A program made the translations under genes and the position numbers. A model generated the notes under the pieces. That model was not told the origin of the DNA and searched no databases. It worked only from the letters and a program-made list of their open reading frames with translations. DNA of 6,959 nt, taken from positions 1 to 6,959 of the forward strand of contig JANXVS010000050.1 in NCBI GenBank assembly GCA_025351555.1, read 5' to 3'. Positions 1 through 6,296 of the stretch are shown here, one piece after another. Positions within the stretch are counted from its first letter, which is position 1, and every line of letters starts with the position of its first letter. The stretch comes from Pseudomonadota bacterium. Its GTDB lineage: Bacteria; Pseudomonadota; Gammaproteobacteria; Xanthomonadales; Rhodanobacteraceae.

Positions 1-85
1 GAAAACCATGATCAGCGTGCTGGGCCGGATGAAACTCAATCTCAACGCGCTGGACGACGCCGGCGAATCGGCGACGAGGACTTAA
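1..85 (+). CDS. 3' end of a probable MarR-family transcriptional regulator (partial)
   Basis: Frame 2 is open from the window edge to a TAA at 83-85 and gives 27 residues, including ISVLGRMKLNLNAL near the middle. This pattern of a helix with regularly spaced leucines, followed by a short polar tail, resembles the C-terminal dimerisation helix of MarR/EmrR-type repressors. The stop lies only 3 nt before the emrA start, so the gene is the preceding member of the same operon. MarR-family repressors directly upstream of emrAB are a well-known arrangement in which the regulator controls its own operon and the pump. The DNA-binding domain is outside the window, so the family call rests on a short tail plus context. 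The end of an outer membrane efflux protein is the main alternative. Confidence 0.5.
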   Translation, partial: KTMISVLGRMKLNLNALDDAGESATRT

Positions 86-88
86 AGT

Positions 89-1222
89 ATGACCGACAAG
101 CAATACAGTTCCCCCATCGCCGTTCTTCCCGCAGCGAAAAAAATGCGCAAAGGCAGAAACCTGTTCTTGTGGATACTCGGGCCGGCCGTGGTGCTGTGCA
201 TCGGCGGCTATATGTACTTGACCGGCGGCCGTTTCGTCTCCACCGACAATGCCTATGTTCAGGCCGATCACGTAACGATCGCTCCGCAGATCGGCGGCCG
301 CGTGACCGAAGTGCTGGTGCGCGAAAATCAGGCGGTCAAGGCTGGCGATATTCTTTTTCGCATCGACAGCCAGCCGCTGGAAATCGCGACGGCGCGCATG
401 CAGGCGCAAGTCGATTCAATCCGCGGTCTGCTCAATGCCGCGCGCGCCGGTTACGCATCCGCACAGGCGGATTTGCGTTCGGCCGGTGAAGCGTTGCGCA
501 CGAACGAACGCCAGTATCAGCGGATGCAGGAAATGCGCGGCAAGGGCCTGATCGCGCAGAAGGATCTCGACGATGCTGCGAACAATTACGCCACTGCGCG
601 CGGCAAGCGCGACTCCGATACGGCCGCATTGAGCAAGGCACAGAGCCTGCTTGGCGGTCTGCCAACCACGCCTGACGAACAACTTGCTGGTTTCAAGCTG
701 GCGCAAGCACAGTTTGAACAGAGCCAGCTCGATCTGGATCACACCACCGTGCGCGCGCCGATTGACGGCGTGATCGGCAAGCAGAGCCTGCAGCCTGGTG
801 ATTTCCTCGCCATGGGCCAGGCCGCGATGCCGCTGGTTGCCACCAAGGCACTGTGGGTGGATGCGAACTTCAAGGAAACCGACCTCACTCACGTCGGCGT
901 CGGCCAGCCGGCGACGGTCGAAGTCGATACCTATCCGGGCAAGAAATGGAAGGCGCATGTCGCTTCGATCAGCCCCGCCTCGGGTGCCGAATTCTCGGTG
1001 CTGCCGGCGCAGAACGCGACCGGCAACTGGGTCAAGATCGTGCAGCGCATTCCAGTGCGGTTGGCGATCGACAATCAGAACGATCACGACAACAGCCCGA
1101 CCCTGCGCGCCGGCATGAGTGCCATTGTGGAAATTGATACCGGCAAGCAGAACTCCGTCATTGGCCGAATCCAGGGCGCCAAGGACGAGCCGGCGACGCG
1201 CGTGGCCCTGAGCCAGTACTGA
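89..1222 (+). CDS. emrA: EmrA-like membrane fusion protein (HlyD family) of an MFS multidrug efflux pump
   Basis: This is the periplasmic adaptor that links an inner-membrane EmrB-type antiporter to an outer-membrane channel. The 377 residues match the usual EmrA length of about 390. A short basic cytoplasmic tail is followed by one membrane anchor at about 24-45. The family signature STDNAYV is at 51-57. The first half of the lipoyl-like domain is at about 62-93, an alpha-helical coiled-coil hairpin at about 97-215, and the second lipoyl half (VRAPIDGVIG) at 221-230. A beta-barrel region at about 255-350 holds the EmrA hallmark LPAQNATGNWVK at 305-316. The ATG at 89 is preceded by GAGGA at 76-80 with 8 nt spacing, inside the end of the upstream gene. 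emrB follows after 7 nt. Function by family is export of hydrophobic drugs, uncouplers or similar compounds; the actual substrate cannot be read from the sequence. Confidence 0.93.
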   Translation: MTDKQYSSPIAVLPAAKKMRKGRNLFLWILGPAVVLCIGGYMYLTGGRFVSTDNAYVQADHVTIAPQIGGRVTEVLVRENQAVKAGDILFRIDSQPLEIATARMQAQVDSIRGLLNAARAGYASAQADLRSAGEALRTNERQYQRMQEMRGKGLIAQKDLDDAANNYATARGKRDSDTAALSKAQSLLGGLPTTPDEQLAGFKLAQAQFEQSQLDLDHTTVRAPIDGVIGKQSLQPGDFLAMGQAAMPLVATKALWVDANFKETDLTHVGVGQPATVEVDTYPGKKWKAHVASISPASGAEFSVLPAQNATGNWVKIVQRIPVRLAIDNQNDHDNSPTLRAGMSAIVEIDTGKQNSVIGRIQGAKDEPATRVALSQY

Positions 1223-1229
1223 GTTTCGC

Positions 1230-2765
1230 ATGAGTGCTGTAGCCACGCATCCTGCTCCTGGTCATCGTGAGGTCGCCAACCGCGGCCTGCTGGTCGTGTC
1301 GGTGATGCTGGCGACGCTGATGCAGGCGCTCGATACCACCATCGCCAATGTCGCCTTGCCGAACATGCAGGGCTCGCTGTCGGCGACGCAGGATCAGGTG
1401 TCCTGGGTGCTGACTTCGTATATCGTTGCTGCGGCGATTGCGACGCCAGCGACCGGTTGGCTGTCCTCGGTGATGGGGCGCCGGCGTCTGCTGTTGATCG
1501 CGATCGGTGGCTTCACCCTGGCTTCCGTGCTGTGCGGTATTGCCACCGATATCGGCCAGATGGTTGCGTTCCGTTTGCTGCAAGGCTTGTTTGGCGCGGC
1601 CCTGGTGCCGGTGTCGCAATCGACCCTGCTCGATGTCTATCCGCGCGAAAAACATGGTGCGGCGATGGCGCTGTGGGGCATGGGCGTGATGATCGGACCG
1701 ATTCTCGGGCCGCCACTGGGTGGCTGGCTGACCGACGCGTATAGCTGGCATTGGGTGTTTCTAATCAACGTACCGATCGGCGCACTGGCGCTGTTCGGCG
1801 TGGCCGCGAGTCTGCCGACCGATGACACGCGGCCATCGCGTTTTGACTGGCGCGGCTTCGGCTTTCTCGCCATGGGCATCGGCGCTCTGCAGCTGATGCT
1901 CGATCGCGGCGAACTGCAGGACTGGTTCAGCTCGGTTGAAATCCAGATCGAAGGCGCGCTCGCGTTCCTCGGATTCTATTTGTATGCCGTGCACTGGATG
2001 AGCAGCGACCGGCCGTTCGTGAATCTTGGGCTGTTCAAGGATCGCAACTTCTTCGCCAGCAATATCTTCATCTTTGTGCTTGGCGTTGTGCTGTTCGCCA
2101 CCATGGCGCTGCTGCCGCCGTATCTGCAGAACCTGATGAACTATCCGGTCGTCACCACCGGCCTGCTGCTCGCGCCGCGCGGTATCGGCACGCTGATCGC
2201 GATGATGCTGGTCGGACGCCTGCTCGCGCGCGGCGCAGACGCGCGTGTGCTCGCTGGCATCGGCATGACCGTTACCGCCTATTCGTTGTGGCAGATGGTG
2301 CACTGGGGCACCGAGGTTCCGGCGTGGCTGATCGTCGAAGCCGGCATCGTGCAGGGCCTGGGTTTGGGGTTCGTGTTCGTGCCGATCTCTACCGTCGCCT
2401 ATTCGACTCTACCGATGGCCGCGCGCACCGAGGCCGCGGGCATCTTCAGCCTGATGCGCAACATCGGTTCCAGCGTCGGCATTTCGATCGTGATGACCTT
2501 GCTTGCACGCGGCACCCAGATCAATCATGCCGAAATTGCCGCGCGACTCACCCCATTCGGCGCGAACATGGCGACGATGCCGCAGTTGTCATCCGCGGCA
2601 AATCTGGCCATGCTCAACGCCGAGGTGACGCGGCAAGCGACGGCAATTGCGTTCCTCAATGATTTCTGGCTGATGATGGTGATGACCGTGGTGTCGATTC
2701 CCCTGTTGCTGTTGCTCAAGCCGGTGAAGGGTCGCGCCATTCCTGCGATCGTGGCCGATCACTGA
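1230..2765 (+). CDS. emrB: EmrB-like MFS drug:H+ antiporter (DHA2 family, 14 transmembrane helices)
   Basis: This inner-membrane transporter uses the proton gradient to expel drugs and works with the adjacent EmrA. The 511 residues fit the DHA2 family (about 500-515). Visible motifs are LDTTIANVALP at 34-44 (motif D1, with Asp35 in helix 1), GWLSSVMGRRR at 76-86 (motif A loop), FRLLQGLFGA at 114-123 (motif B, Arg115) and GMGVMIGPILGPPLGGWL at 150-167 (antiporter motif C). Many long hydrophobic stretches run to the C-terminus, consistent with 14 helices. The long polar segment near 430-465 before the last helix is the periplasmic loop expected between helices 13 and 14. The start has only a weak GAG upstream, so translation is probably coupled to emrA 7 nt away. 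The TGA overlaps the next ATG by one base. Substrate specificity is unknown. Confidence 0.94.
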   Translation: MSAVATHPAPGHREVANRGLLVVSVMLATLMQALDTTIANVALPNMQGSLSATQDQVSWVLTSYIVAAAIATPATGWLSSVMGRRRLLLIAIGGFTLASVLCGIATDIGQMVAFRLLQGLFGAALVPVSQSTLLDVYPREKHGAAMALWGMGVMIGPILGPPLGGWLTDAYSWHWVFLINVPIGALALFGVAASLPTDDTRPSRFDWRGFGFLAMGIGALQLMLDRGELQDWFSSVEIQIEGALAFLGFYLYAVHWMSSDRPFVNLGLFKDRNFFASNIFIFVLGVVLFATMALLPPYLQNLMNYPVVTTGLLLAPRGIGTLIAMMLVGRLLARGADARVLAGIGMTVTAYSLWQMVHWGTEVPAWLIVEAGIVQGLGLGFVFVPISTVAYSTLPMAARTEAAGIFSLMRNIGSSVGISIVMTLLARGTQINHAEIAARLTPFGANMATMPQLSSAANLAMLNAEVTRQATAIAFLNDFWLMMVMTVVSIPLLLLLKPVKGRAIPAIVADH

Positions 2766-3613
2766 TGAGCGAACGTCCACCGCGAATCCCATCACGGTCG
2801 CCATGGCCATCGACGCTGCCGCCACGGCCCGTGGAAGCGCCGCGCGAAGCTGCTCCACGCCGCAACAACGACGAGATCCGTATCTACGGGCGCAATGCGT
2901 GCATGGCAGTGTTCGCCAAGCGCCCGCATGACATTCGCAAGGTCTATCTGCTGGAGTCGCGGCTGGTCGATTTGAAACCCGTGCTCGCCTGGTGCGTGCA
3001 GCGCAAGTTGGGTTACCGTGTGGTGGAATCCGCTGACCTGGACAAGTTGACCCAGACCCAGCATCACGAAGGCATCTGCTTCGAGGTGCGCCGGCGTCCA
3101 CCTTTGACATTATCCACATTGTTGCAAATCCTGCCGCCACCGCCGAAGCCGGCGCTGCTGTTGTGGCTGGATGGCGTCGGCAATCCGCACAACTTCGGCG
3201 CAGTGTTGCGCAGTGCGGCGAATTTCGGCGCGCACGGCGCACTCCTGCCGCAGGACTCGGCGCTTGCACTGTCCGGCGCGGCTTACCGCGTGGCGGAAGG
3301 CGGTGCGGAAAACGTGCCGATCGCCCAGATCGCGTCGGGCGAAGATGTGTTCGGTGCGCTGCGCAATGCCGGATTCAGCGTTGCGGCGACGGTGCCGCGC
3401 GAAGGCGAGTCGCTGTATGCGGCAAGCTTGCCGCCGCGCCTCGTGATCGTACTCGGCGCGGAAGGCGGCGGCCTGCGTCAGGGCCTGATCGATCGCGCCG
3501 ATCGGCACCTGATGATTCCCGGCAGCGGCGCTGTTGAAAGCCTCAACGTCGCTGCGAGCGCGGCCGTGCTGCTCGGCGAGTACTACCGTCAGCGCGAAAG
3601 GGGACGGAGCTAA
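2765..3613 (+). CDS. SpoU/TrmH-family (YfiF-like) RNA 2'-O-methyltransferase
   Basis: This is a SPOUT-fold methyltransferase predicted to use S-adenosylmethionine to methylate a ribose 2'-OH in rRNA or tRNA in the cytoplasm. Residues 1-35 form a Pro/Arg-rich, probably disordered tail. Residues 37-112 form the SpoU substrate-binding domain (RIYGRNACMAVF at 39-50, HHEGICFEVRRR at 100-111). A proline-rich linker at 123-129 leads to the catalytic domain. Motif 1 is NPHNFGAVLRSA at 140-151, with the Asn143/Arg149 spacing of the catalytic Asn/Arg pair in TrmH. Motif 2 is LGAEGGGL at 230-237. Motif 3 is ESLNVAASAAVLLGE at 258-272. RVAEGGAENV at 175-184 and the N-terminal domain resemble E. coli YfiF more than RlmB, as judged from memory of those sequences; the target nucleotide of YfiF-type enzymes is not settled. 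The start is set by TGATG overlap with emrB and has no evident Shine-Dalgarno, implying coupling. The last codons fall in a palindrome arm. Confidence 0.9.
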   Translation: MSERPPRIPSRSPWPSTLPPRPVEAPREAAPRRNNDEIRIYGRNACMAVFAKRPHDIRKVYLLESRLVDLKPVLAWCVQRKLGYRVVESADLDKLTQTQHHEGICFEVRRRPPLTLSTLLQILPPPPKPALLLWLDGVGNPHNFGAVLRSAANFGAHGALLPQDSALALSGAAYRVAEGGAENVPIAQIASGEDVFGALRNAGFSVAATVPREGESLYAASLPPRLVIVLGAEGGGLRQGLIDRADRHLMIPGSGAVESLNVAASAAVLLGEYYRQRERGRS

Positions 3614-3661
3614 TTAACCAGACGGGTACGATGGTCTGAGTAAATATCTCCGTCCCCTTTT
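3597..3661. terminator. Bidirectional intrinsic terminator made of a 13-bp perfect inverted repeat, possibly REP-derived
   Basis: AAAGGGGACGGAG at 3597-3609 is perfectly complementary to CTCCGTCCCCTTT at 3648-3660, followed by one more T. On either strand the stem is GC-rich and ends in a short T run, and it lies exactly between the convergent methyltransferase and mscL genes, as expected for a shared terminator. The 38-nt loop is long but holds a second small stem, CAGAC at 3619-3623 with GTCTG at 3634-3638. The left arm lies inside the methyltransferase gene and encodes its last residues just before the TAA at 3611-3613. Loop length and short T run make termination efficiency uncertain. Confidence 0.65.
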
Positions 3662-3686
3662 ACCGGTTGCATGCTGACTGGGCAAA

Positions 3687-4091
3687 CTACTTCTTCAAAG
3701 AATCACGAATATCGGTGAGCAGCAGCACTTCGGCCGACGGACCGGCTGGCGCTGCCGGTTTCTTCGGCATGAACCGGTTGACCAGTTTGACTACCAGGAA
3801 AATCGCGAACGCGATAATCAAGAACTGGAAGATGGTGTTGAGGAATGCGCCGTACTTGATCACCGCGCCGCCAGTGATTGCACCCTTGGCATCGGCGATC
3901 GGATTGCCGATCTTGATCACCAAGTCGGAGAAATCGATGCCGCCGATCGCGTAACCGATGGGTGGCATGACGATGTTGTCGACCAGGGAGGTGACAATTT
4001 TGCCGAAGGCTACGCCGATGACCACGCCGACCGCCAGGTCCACCACATTGCCGCGGGACACAAATTCCCTGAACTCGCTTGCCATGCTCAT
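3687..4091 (-). CDS. mscL: Large-conductance mechanosensitive channel MscL
   Basis: MscL is a homopentameric inner-membrane channel that opens under membrane tension and releases solutes during hypo-osmotic shock. From the chosen start the protein has 134 residues, close to the usual 136. The N-terminal amphipathic helix is [16 protein letters not shown]1 follows with the pore-lining, glycine-spaced [20 protein letters not shown] periplasmic loop contains [16 protein letters not shown]2 is [20 protein letters not shown], and the C-terminal helix ends in [14 protein letters not shown]. The ATG at 4091 is preferred because GGGAG (complement of 4099-4103) sits 7 nt before it and the protein then aligns end to end with E. 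coli MscL (MSIIKEFREF, from memory). The ATG at 4097 lies only 1 nt from that site. The gene is probably monocistronic and shares a terminator with the convergent methyltransferase operon. Confidence 0.96.
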   Translation of the reverse strand: MSMASEFREFVSRGNVVDLAVGVVIGVAFGKIVTSLVDNIVMPPIGYAIGGIDFSDLVIKIGNPIADAKGAITGGAVIKYGAFLNTIFQFLIIAFAIFLVVKLVNRFMPKKPAAPAGPSAEVLLLTDIRDSLKK

Positions 4092-4098
4092 ACCCATT

Positions 4099-4103
4099 CT
4101 CCC
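4099..4103 (-). promoter_or_regulatory. Shine-Dalgarno GGGAG that decides the mscL start
   Basis: The - strand reads GGGAG here. It is 7 nt from the ATG at 4091-4089, 1 nt from the upstream ATG at 4097-4095 and 13 nt from the ATG at 4085-4083. Only the middle start has normal spacing, so two residues of the longest reading frame are probably not translated. Confidence 0.7.
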
Positions 4104-4114
4104 GGTTGTTGGTT

Positions 4115-4140
4115 CCCCGCCGCTGCAACCAGCGGCGGGG
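4115..4140 (-). promoter_or_regulatory. Strong hairpin in the mscL leader
   Basis: CCCCGCCGCTG at 4115-4125 and CAGCGGCGGGG at 4130-4140 are perfectly complementary over 11 bp with a 4-nt loop. On the - strand the hairpin lies between the upstream hydrolase gene and mscL, 11 nt before the mscL Shine-Dalgarno. Neither side has a proper T tract, so it is not a standard intrinsic terminator. It could limit read-through from the hydrolase gene, stabilise the 5' end of the mscL mRNA or affect mscL translation. A TAAATT on the - strand (complement of 4143-4148) just upstream could be a -10 box that starts transcription next to the hairpin, but no good -35 is visible. The hairpin is seen directly; its role is inference. 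Confidence 0.5.
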
Positions 4141-4178
4141 CCAATTTAGCGCAATTCACCAAAAAAACGTGATGTCGG

Positions 4179-4865
4179 TCAGATGATCGCGCCGCGCAGC
4201 GCGGCGATATCGCCCAGGCGCGCTTGGAACGCATCGCCGCGGGTCAGAGCGGCGACGCCCGCCGGTGTGCCGCTGAAGATCAGGTCGCCTGCCGCCAGCT
4301 CGAACAGTTTGGATAGTTCGTGAATGATCTGCGGCACAGTGAAGATCATATCGGCGATATCGGCGCGCTGGCGCGGTTGACCGTTCACTTCCAAGCTCAG
4401 CAGCGCATGCTGGGGATGTCCGATTTCGCTGGCGCGATGAATGGCCGAGATCGGTGCGGAGTGATCGAATCCCTTGGCCGCATCCCAGGGTTGGCCCTTG
4501 GACTTCGCGATCGCCTGCAGGTCGCGCCGGGTCAGATCCAGGCCGACGGCGTAGCCGAACACATGCGTCAACGCCGAATCCACCGCAATGTCTGTGCCGC
4601 CAGAATGCAGCGCCACGACCATCTCGACCTCATGGTGCAGATCGGCGGTCGCTTGTGGATAAGGGATCTGCGCTCCGTCCTCGACTAGGGCATCGGCCGG
4701 TTTGCAGAAGAACATTGGATTGTCACGATCGATGCTCGCACCCATTTCCTTCGCGTGTTCGGCATAGTTGCGGCCGATGCAGTAGATGCGGTGCACGGGA
4801 AAGCGCGTGTTGCTGCCGGCTACTGCGACCGAAGGCGTAGCTGCAGGCGAAAATGCATAGCTCAT
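4179..4865 (-). CDS. Fumarylacetoacetate hydrolase (FAH) family protein, fumarylpyruvate hydrolase/acylpyruvase-like
   Basis: This is predicted to be a metal-dependent (Mg2+ or Mn2+) cytoplasmic hydrolase that splits a C-C bond in an acylpyruvate such as fumarylpyruvate. The 228 residues match the short single-domain FAH subfamily (YcgM, FAHD1, NagK). RIYCIGRNYAEHAKEMG is at 26-42 and FFCKPADALV at 52-61. The metal ligands are likely Glu79 and Glu81 in HHEVEMVVAL and Asp110 in GYAVGLDLTRRDLQ. Lys131 lies in AKGFDHSAPIS, and the family motif SGTPAGV is at 198-204. The TRRDLQ...KGQPWDAAKGFDHSAPI stretch recalls NagK-type fumarylpyruvate hydrolases of the gentisate pathway (from memory). No gentisate dioxygenase or maleylpyruvate isomerase gene is in the window, so the substrate is open; oxaloacetate tautomerase or decarboxylase activity is an alternative. 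The start is fixed by GGAGG 6 nt upstream, and it drops 20 residues from the longest frame. Confidence 0.9.
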   Translation of the reverse strand: MSYAFSPAATPSVAVAGSNTRFPVHRIYCIGRNYAEHAKEMGASIDRDNPMFFCKPADALVEDGAQIPYPQATADLHHEVEMVVALHSGGTDIAVDSALTHVFGYAVGLDLTRRDLQAIAKSKGQPWDAAKGFDHSAPISAIHRASEIGHPQHALLSLEVNGQPRQRADIADMIFTVPQIIHELSKLFELAAGDLIFSGTPAGVAALTRGDAFQARLGDIAALRGAII

Positions 4866-4871
4866 ATGAAA

Positions 4872-4876
4872 CCTCC
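4872..4876 (-). promoter_or_regulatory. Shine-Dalgarno GGAGG that decides the start of the FAH-family gene
   Basis: The - strand reads GGAGG followed by TTTCAT and then the ATG at 4865-4863, which is ideal spacing. The frame is open to an ATG at 4925, but that start lacks such a site and would add residues with no resemblance to the family N-terminus. Confidence 0.8.
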
Positions 4877-4927
4877 GGGCGTTGGCTTGTCGATTTGGCT
4901 TGGATTTGCAACTGCAGCCTGACATCT

Positions 4928-4946
4928 GTCACCTCGCATTGGTGAC
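4928..4946. promoter_or_regulatory. Inverted repeat GTCACC-N7-GGTGAC in the divergent intergenic region, possible operator
   Basis: GTCACC at 4928-4933 and GGTGAC at 4941-4946 form perfect 6-bp arms around 7 nt. CATTGG also occurs twice, at 4937-4942 and 4947-4952, 10 bp apart or about one helical turn. The site lies between the FAH-family gene (-) and the adaptor gene (+), where a dimeric regulator could control one or both. A weak + strand promoter can be drawn with TTGCAA at 4960-4965 and TATGGC at 4984-4989 (18-nt spacing), downstream of the repeat. The match to consensus is poor and no regulator gene is adjacent. Six-base arms can arise by chance. Confidence 0.3.
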
Positions 4947-5013
4947 CATTGGTTCTGGATTGCAACATCGCCGAAGGCCAGTCTATGGCAAACTTGGGGT
5001 TGGGTTGCAGACT

Positions 5014-6252
5014 ATGGGCACCATGGAAAATTCCGATCTGTTGAAGGAGTTGCGCATCGATCGCAGCGTGGCCGAAACCCCGTCGCGCCGGCTGCCGTGG
5101 ATCGTGCTCGGCGTGATCGCGGTGTTGGCGGTCGTTGCGGGGCTGTGGTTCGTGCTTGCCGGCTCCTCGGCGTTGCCGGTGCACACCGCGGTGGCACAGC
5201 CGATGGCGAGTGCCGGTGCGAATGCCTCGGTGCTGGATGCGACCGGCTACGTCACCGCGCGGCGTTCTGCAACGGTGTCGGCCCAGATCACCGGGACGCT
5301 GACCCAGGTGCTGATCGAGGAAGGCGAGCATGTCGGCGCCGGTCAAGTGCTGGCAACGCTCGACGATACCGCACAGAAAGCAGCGTTGGCGCAGACGCAG
5401 GCGCAGCTGCACTCGGCACAGTCGCTGCTGGTGCAGTACCAGGCGCAGCTCGCGCAGAACCGTCGCGATTTGCAGCGCATGGACGATATGGTTGCGCGCA
5501 AGCTGGTGTCGCAACAGGCGATGGAGCAGGCGCGCACACTGGTTGAGACGCAGGGCGCGCAGGTCGCTACGCAGCAGCGGCAGATTGAGCTGGCACAGGC
5601 GTCCGTGCGCGCCGCGCAGGTGCAGATCGACTACTGCACCGTACATGCACCGTTTGCCGGTGTGGTGATTGCGAAAGCGGCCCAGGTGGGCGAAATCGTT
5701 TCGCCGCTGTCGGCTGGTGGCGGTTTTACCCGCAGCGGCGTTGGCACCATCGTCGACATGGATTCGCTCGAAGTCGAAGTCGATGTCAATGAGGCCTACA
5801 TCAATCGCGTGGTCGCAGGGCATCGCGTCGAGTCCGTGCTCAACGCGTATCCGGACTGGAAGATTCCTTCGCACGTGATCGCCATCATTCCGACCGCCGA
5901 CCGTTCCAAGGCCACGGTGAAAGTGCGCATCGCGATCGAGCAGAAAGACGCGCGCCTCGTGCCCGACATGGGCGTGCGCGTATCCTTCCTTGAGGACAAG
6001 CAGCCGGCCGTGCAGGCGCAACAGCAACCCCGTGGCGTACTGGTACCGGTTGCGGCGCTACGCAAGGATGGCGACAAGGACATCGTGTTCGTGCTGAAAG
6101 AGCAGAAAGCGCAACGCCGTGCGGTGTCGCTCGGCGGCAGTGTCGGCCAGTTGCGTCAGGTGCAGGCGGGCGTGAGCGCTGGCGAGGCAGTGATCATCGA
6201 TGCGCCGGAAGATCTCAAGGATGGCGCAGCCGTCGCGATCGCAAAACCCTGA
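5014..6252 (+). CDS. MacA-like periplasmic adaptor (HlyD/RND-type membrane fusion protein) of an ABC export system
   Basis: This is the periplasmic adaptor of a tripartite exporter, working with the ABC ATPase encoded next and an expected permease. From the ATG at 5014 it has 412 residues. The N-terminus is cytoplasmic, with one membrane anchor at about 28-50 (LPWIVLGVIAVLAVVAGLWF) and no lipobox cysteine. The lipoyl domain comes in two halves, at about 78-118 (ATGYVTARRSATVSAQITG) and 207-230 (YCTVHAPFAGVVIAKAAQVG). They flank a Gln/Ala-rich coiled-coil hairpin at about 119-206, with MVARKLVSQQAMEQA near its tip. A beta-barrel is at about 246-327 and a membrane-proximal domain at about 341-410 (LVPVAALR). 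The start is uncertain: the frame is open from 4882, but the region before 5014 looks non-coding, and the ATG at 5023 is also possible. Only G-rich runs (4996-4999, 5002-5004) precede it. Substrate unknown. Confidence 0.9.
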   Translation: MGTMENSDLLKELRIDRSVAETPSRRLPWIVLGVIAVLAVVAGLWFVLAGSSALPVHTAVAQPMASAGANASVLDATGYVTARRSATVSAQITGTLTQVLIEEGEHVGAGQVLATLDDTAQKAALAQTQAQLHSAQSLLVQYQAQLAQNRRDLQRMDDMVARKLVSQQAMEQARTLVETQGAQVATQQRQIELAQASVRAAQVQIDYCTVHAPFAGVVIAKAAQVGEIVSPLSAGGGFTRSGVGTIVDMDSLEVEVDVNEAYINRVVAGHRVESVLNAYPDWKIPSHVIAIIPTADRSKATVKVRIAIEQKDARLVPDMGVRVSFLEDKQPAVQAQQQPRGVLVPVAALRKDGDKDIVFVLKEQKAQRRAVSLGGSVGQLRQVQAGVSAGEAVIIDAPEDLKDGAAVAIAKP

Positions 6253-6296
6253 ATATAGTTTCCCGAATTTCCGTTTCCTGTGAGCTGAGGTTTCCC

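Noticed and set aside
416..1246. Open reading frame of 276 codons on the - strand
   Set aside because: It is antisense to emrA with no recognisable motif; the + strand frame has clear EmrA signatures.
1158..2303. Two - strand open frames of 197 and 180 codons
   Set aside because: Both are antisense to emrB and are rich in Arg, His and Gln, with no family features.
2589..3269. Open reading frame of 226 codons on the - strand
   Set aside because: It overlaps the end of emrB and the first half of the methyltransferase on the other strand and has low-complexity Arg/Ala content.
4161..4167. T7 run on the - strand after the FAH-family stop codon, as an intrinsic terminator
   Set aside because: No stable stem directly precedes it. 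The nearest, GCCGCG-CTG-CGCGGC, lies inside the coding end and is too far from the T run.
4866..4925. Longer N-terminus for the FAH-family protein starting at 4925
   Set aside because: The GGAGG site 6 nt before the ATG at 4865 and the family N-terminus both favour the shorter protein.
4882..5013. Longer N-terminus for the MacA-like adaptor starting at 4882
   Set aside because: This stretch reads as unlikely protein sequence before the usual short cytoplasmic tail and overlaps the leader of the divergent gene, so a start at 5014 or 5023 is more natural.
4723..6027. Open reading frame of 434 codons on the - strand
   Set aside because: It runs antisense through the well-supported adaptor gene and into the hydrolase start. 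Its composition is His/Arg/Gln-rich with no domain, as expected from an antisense shadow in GC-rich DNA.
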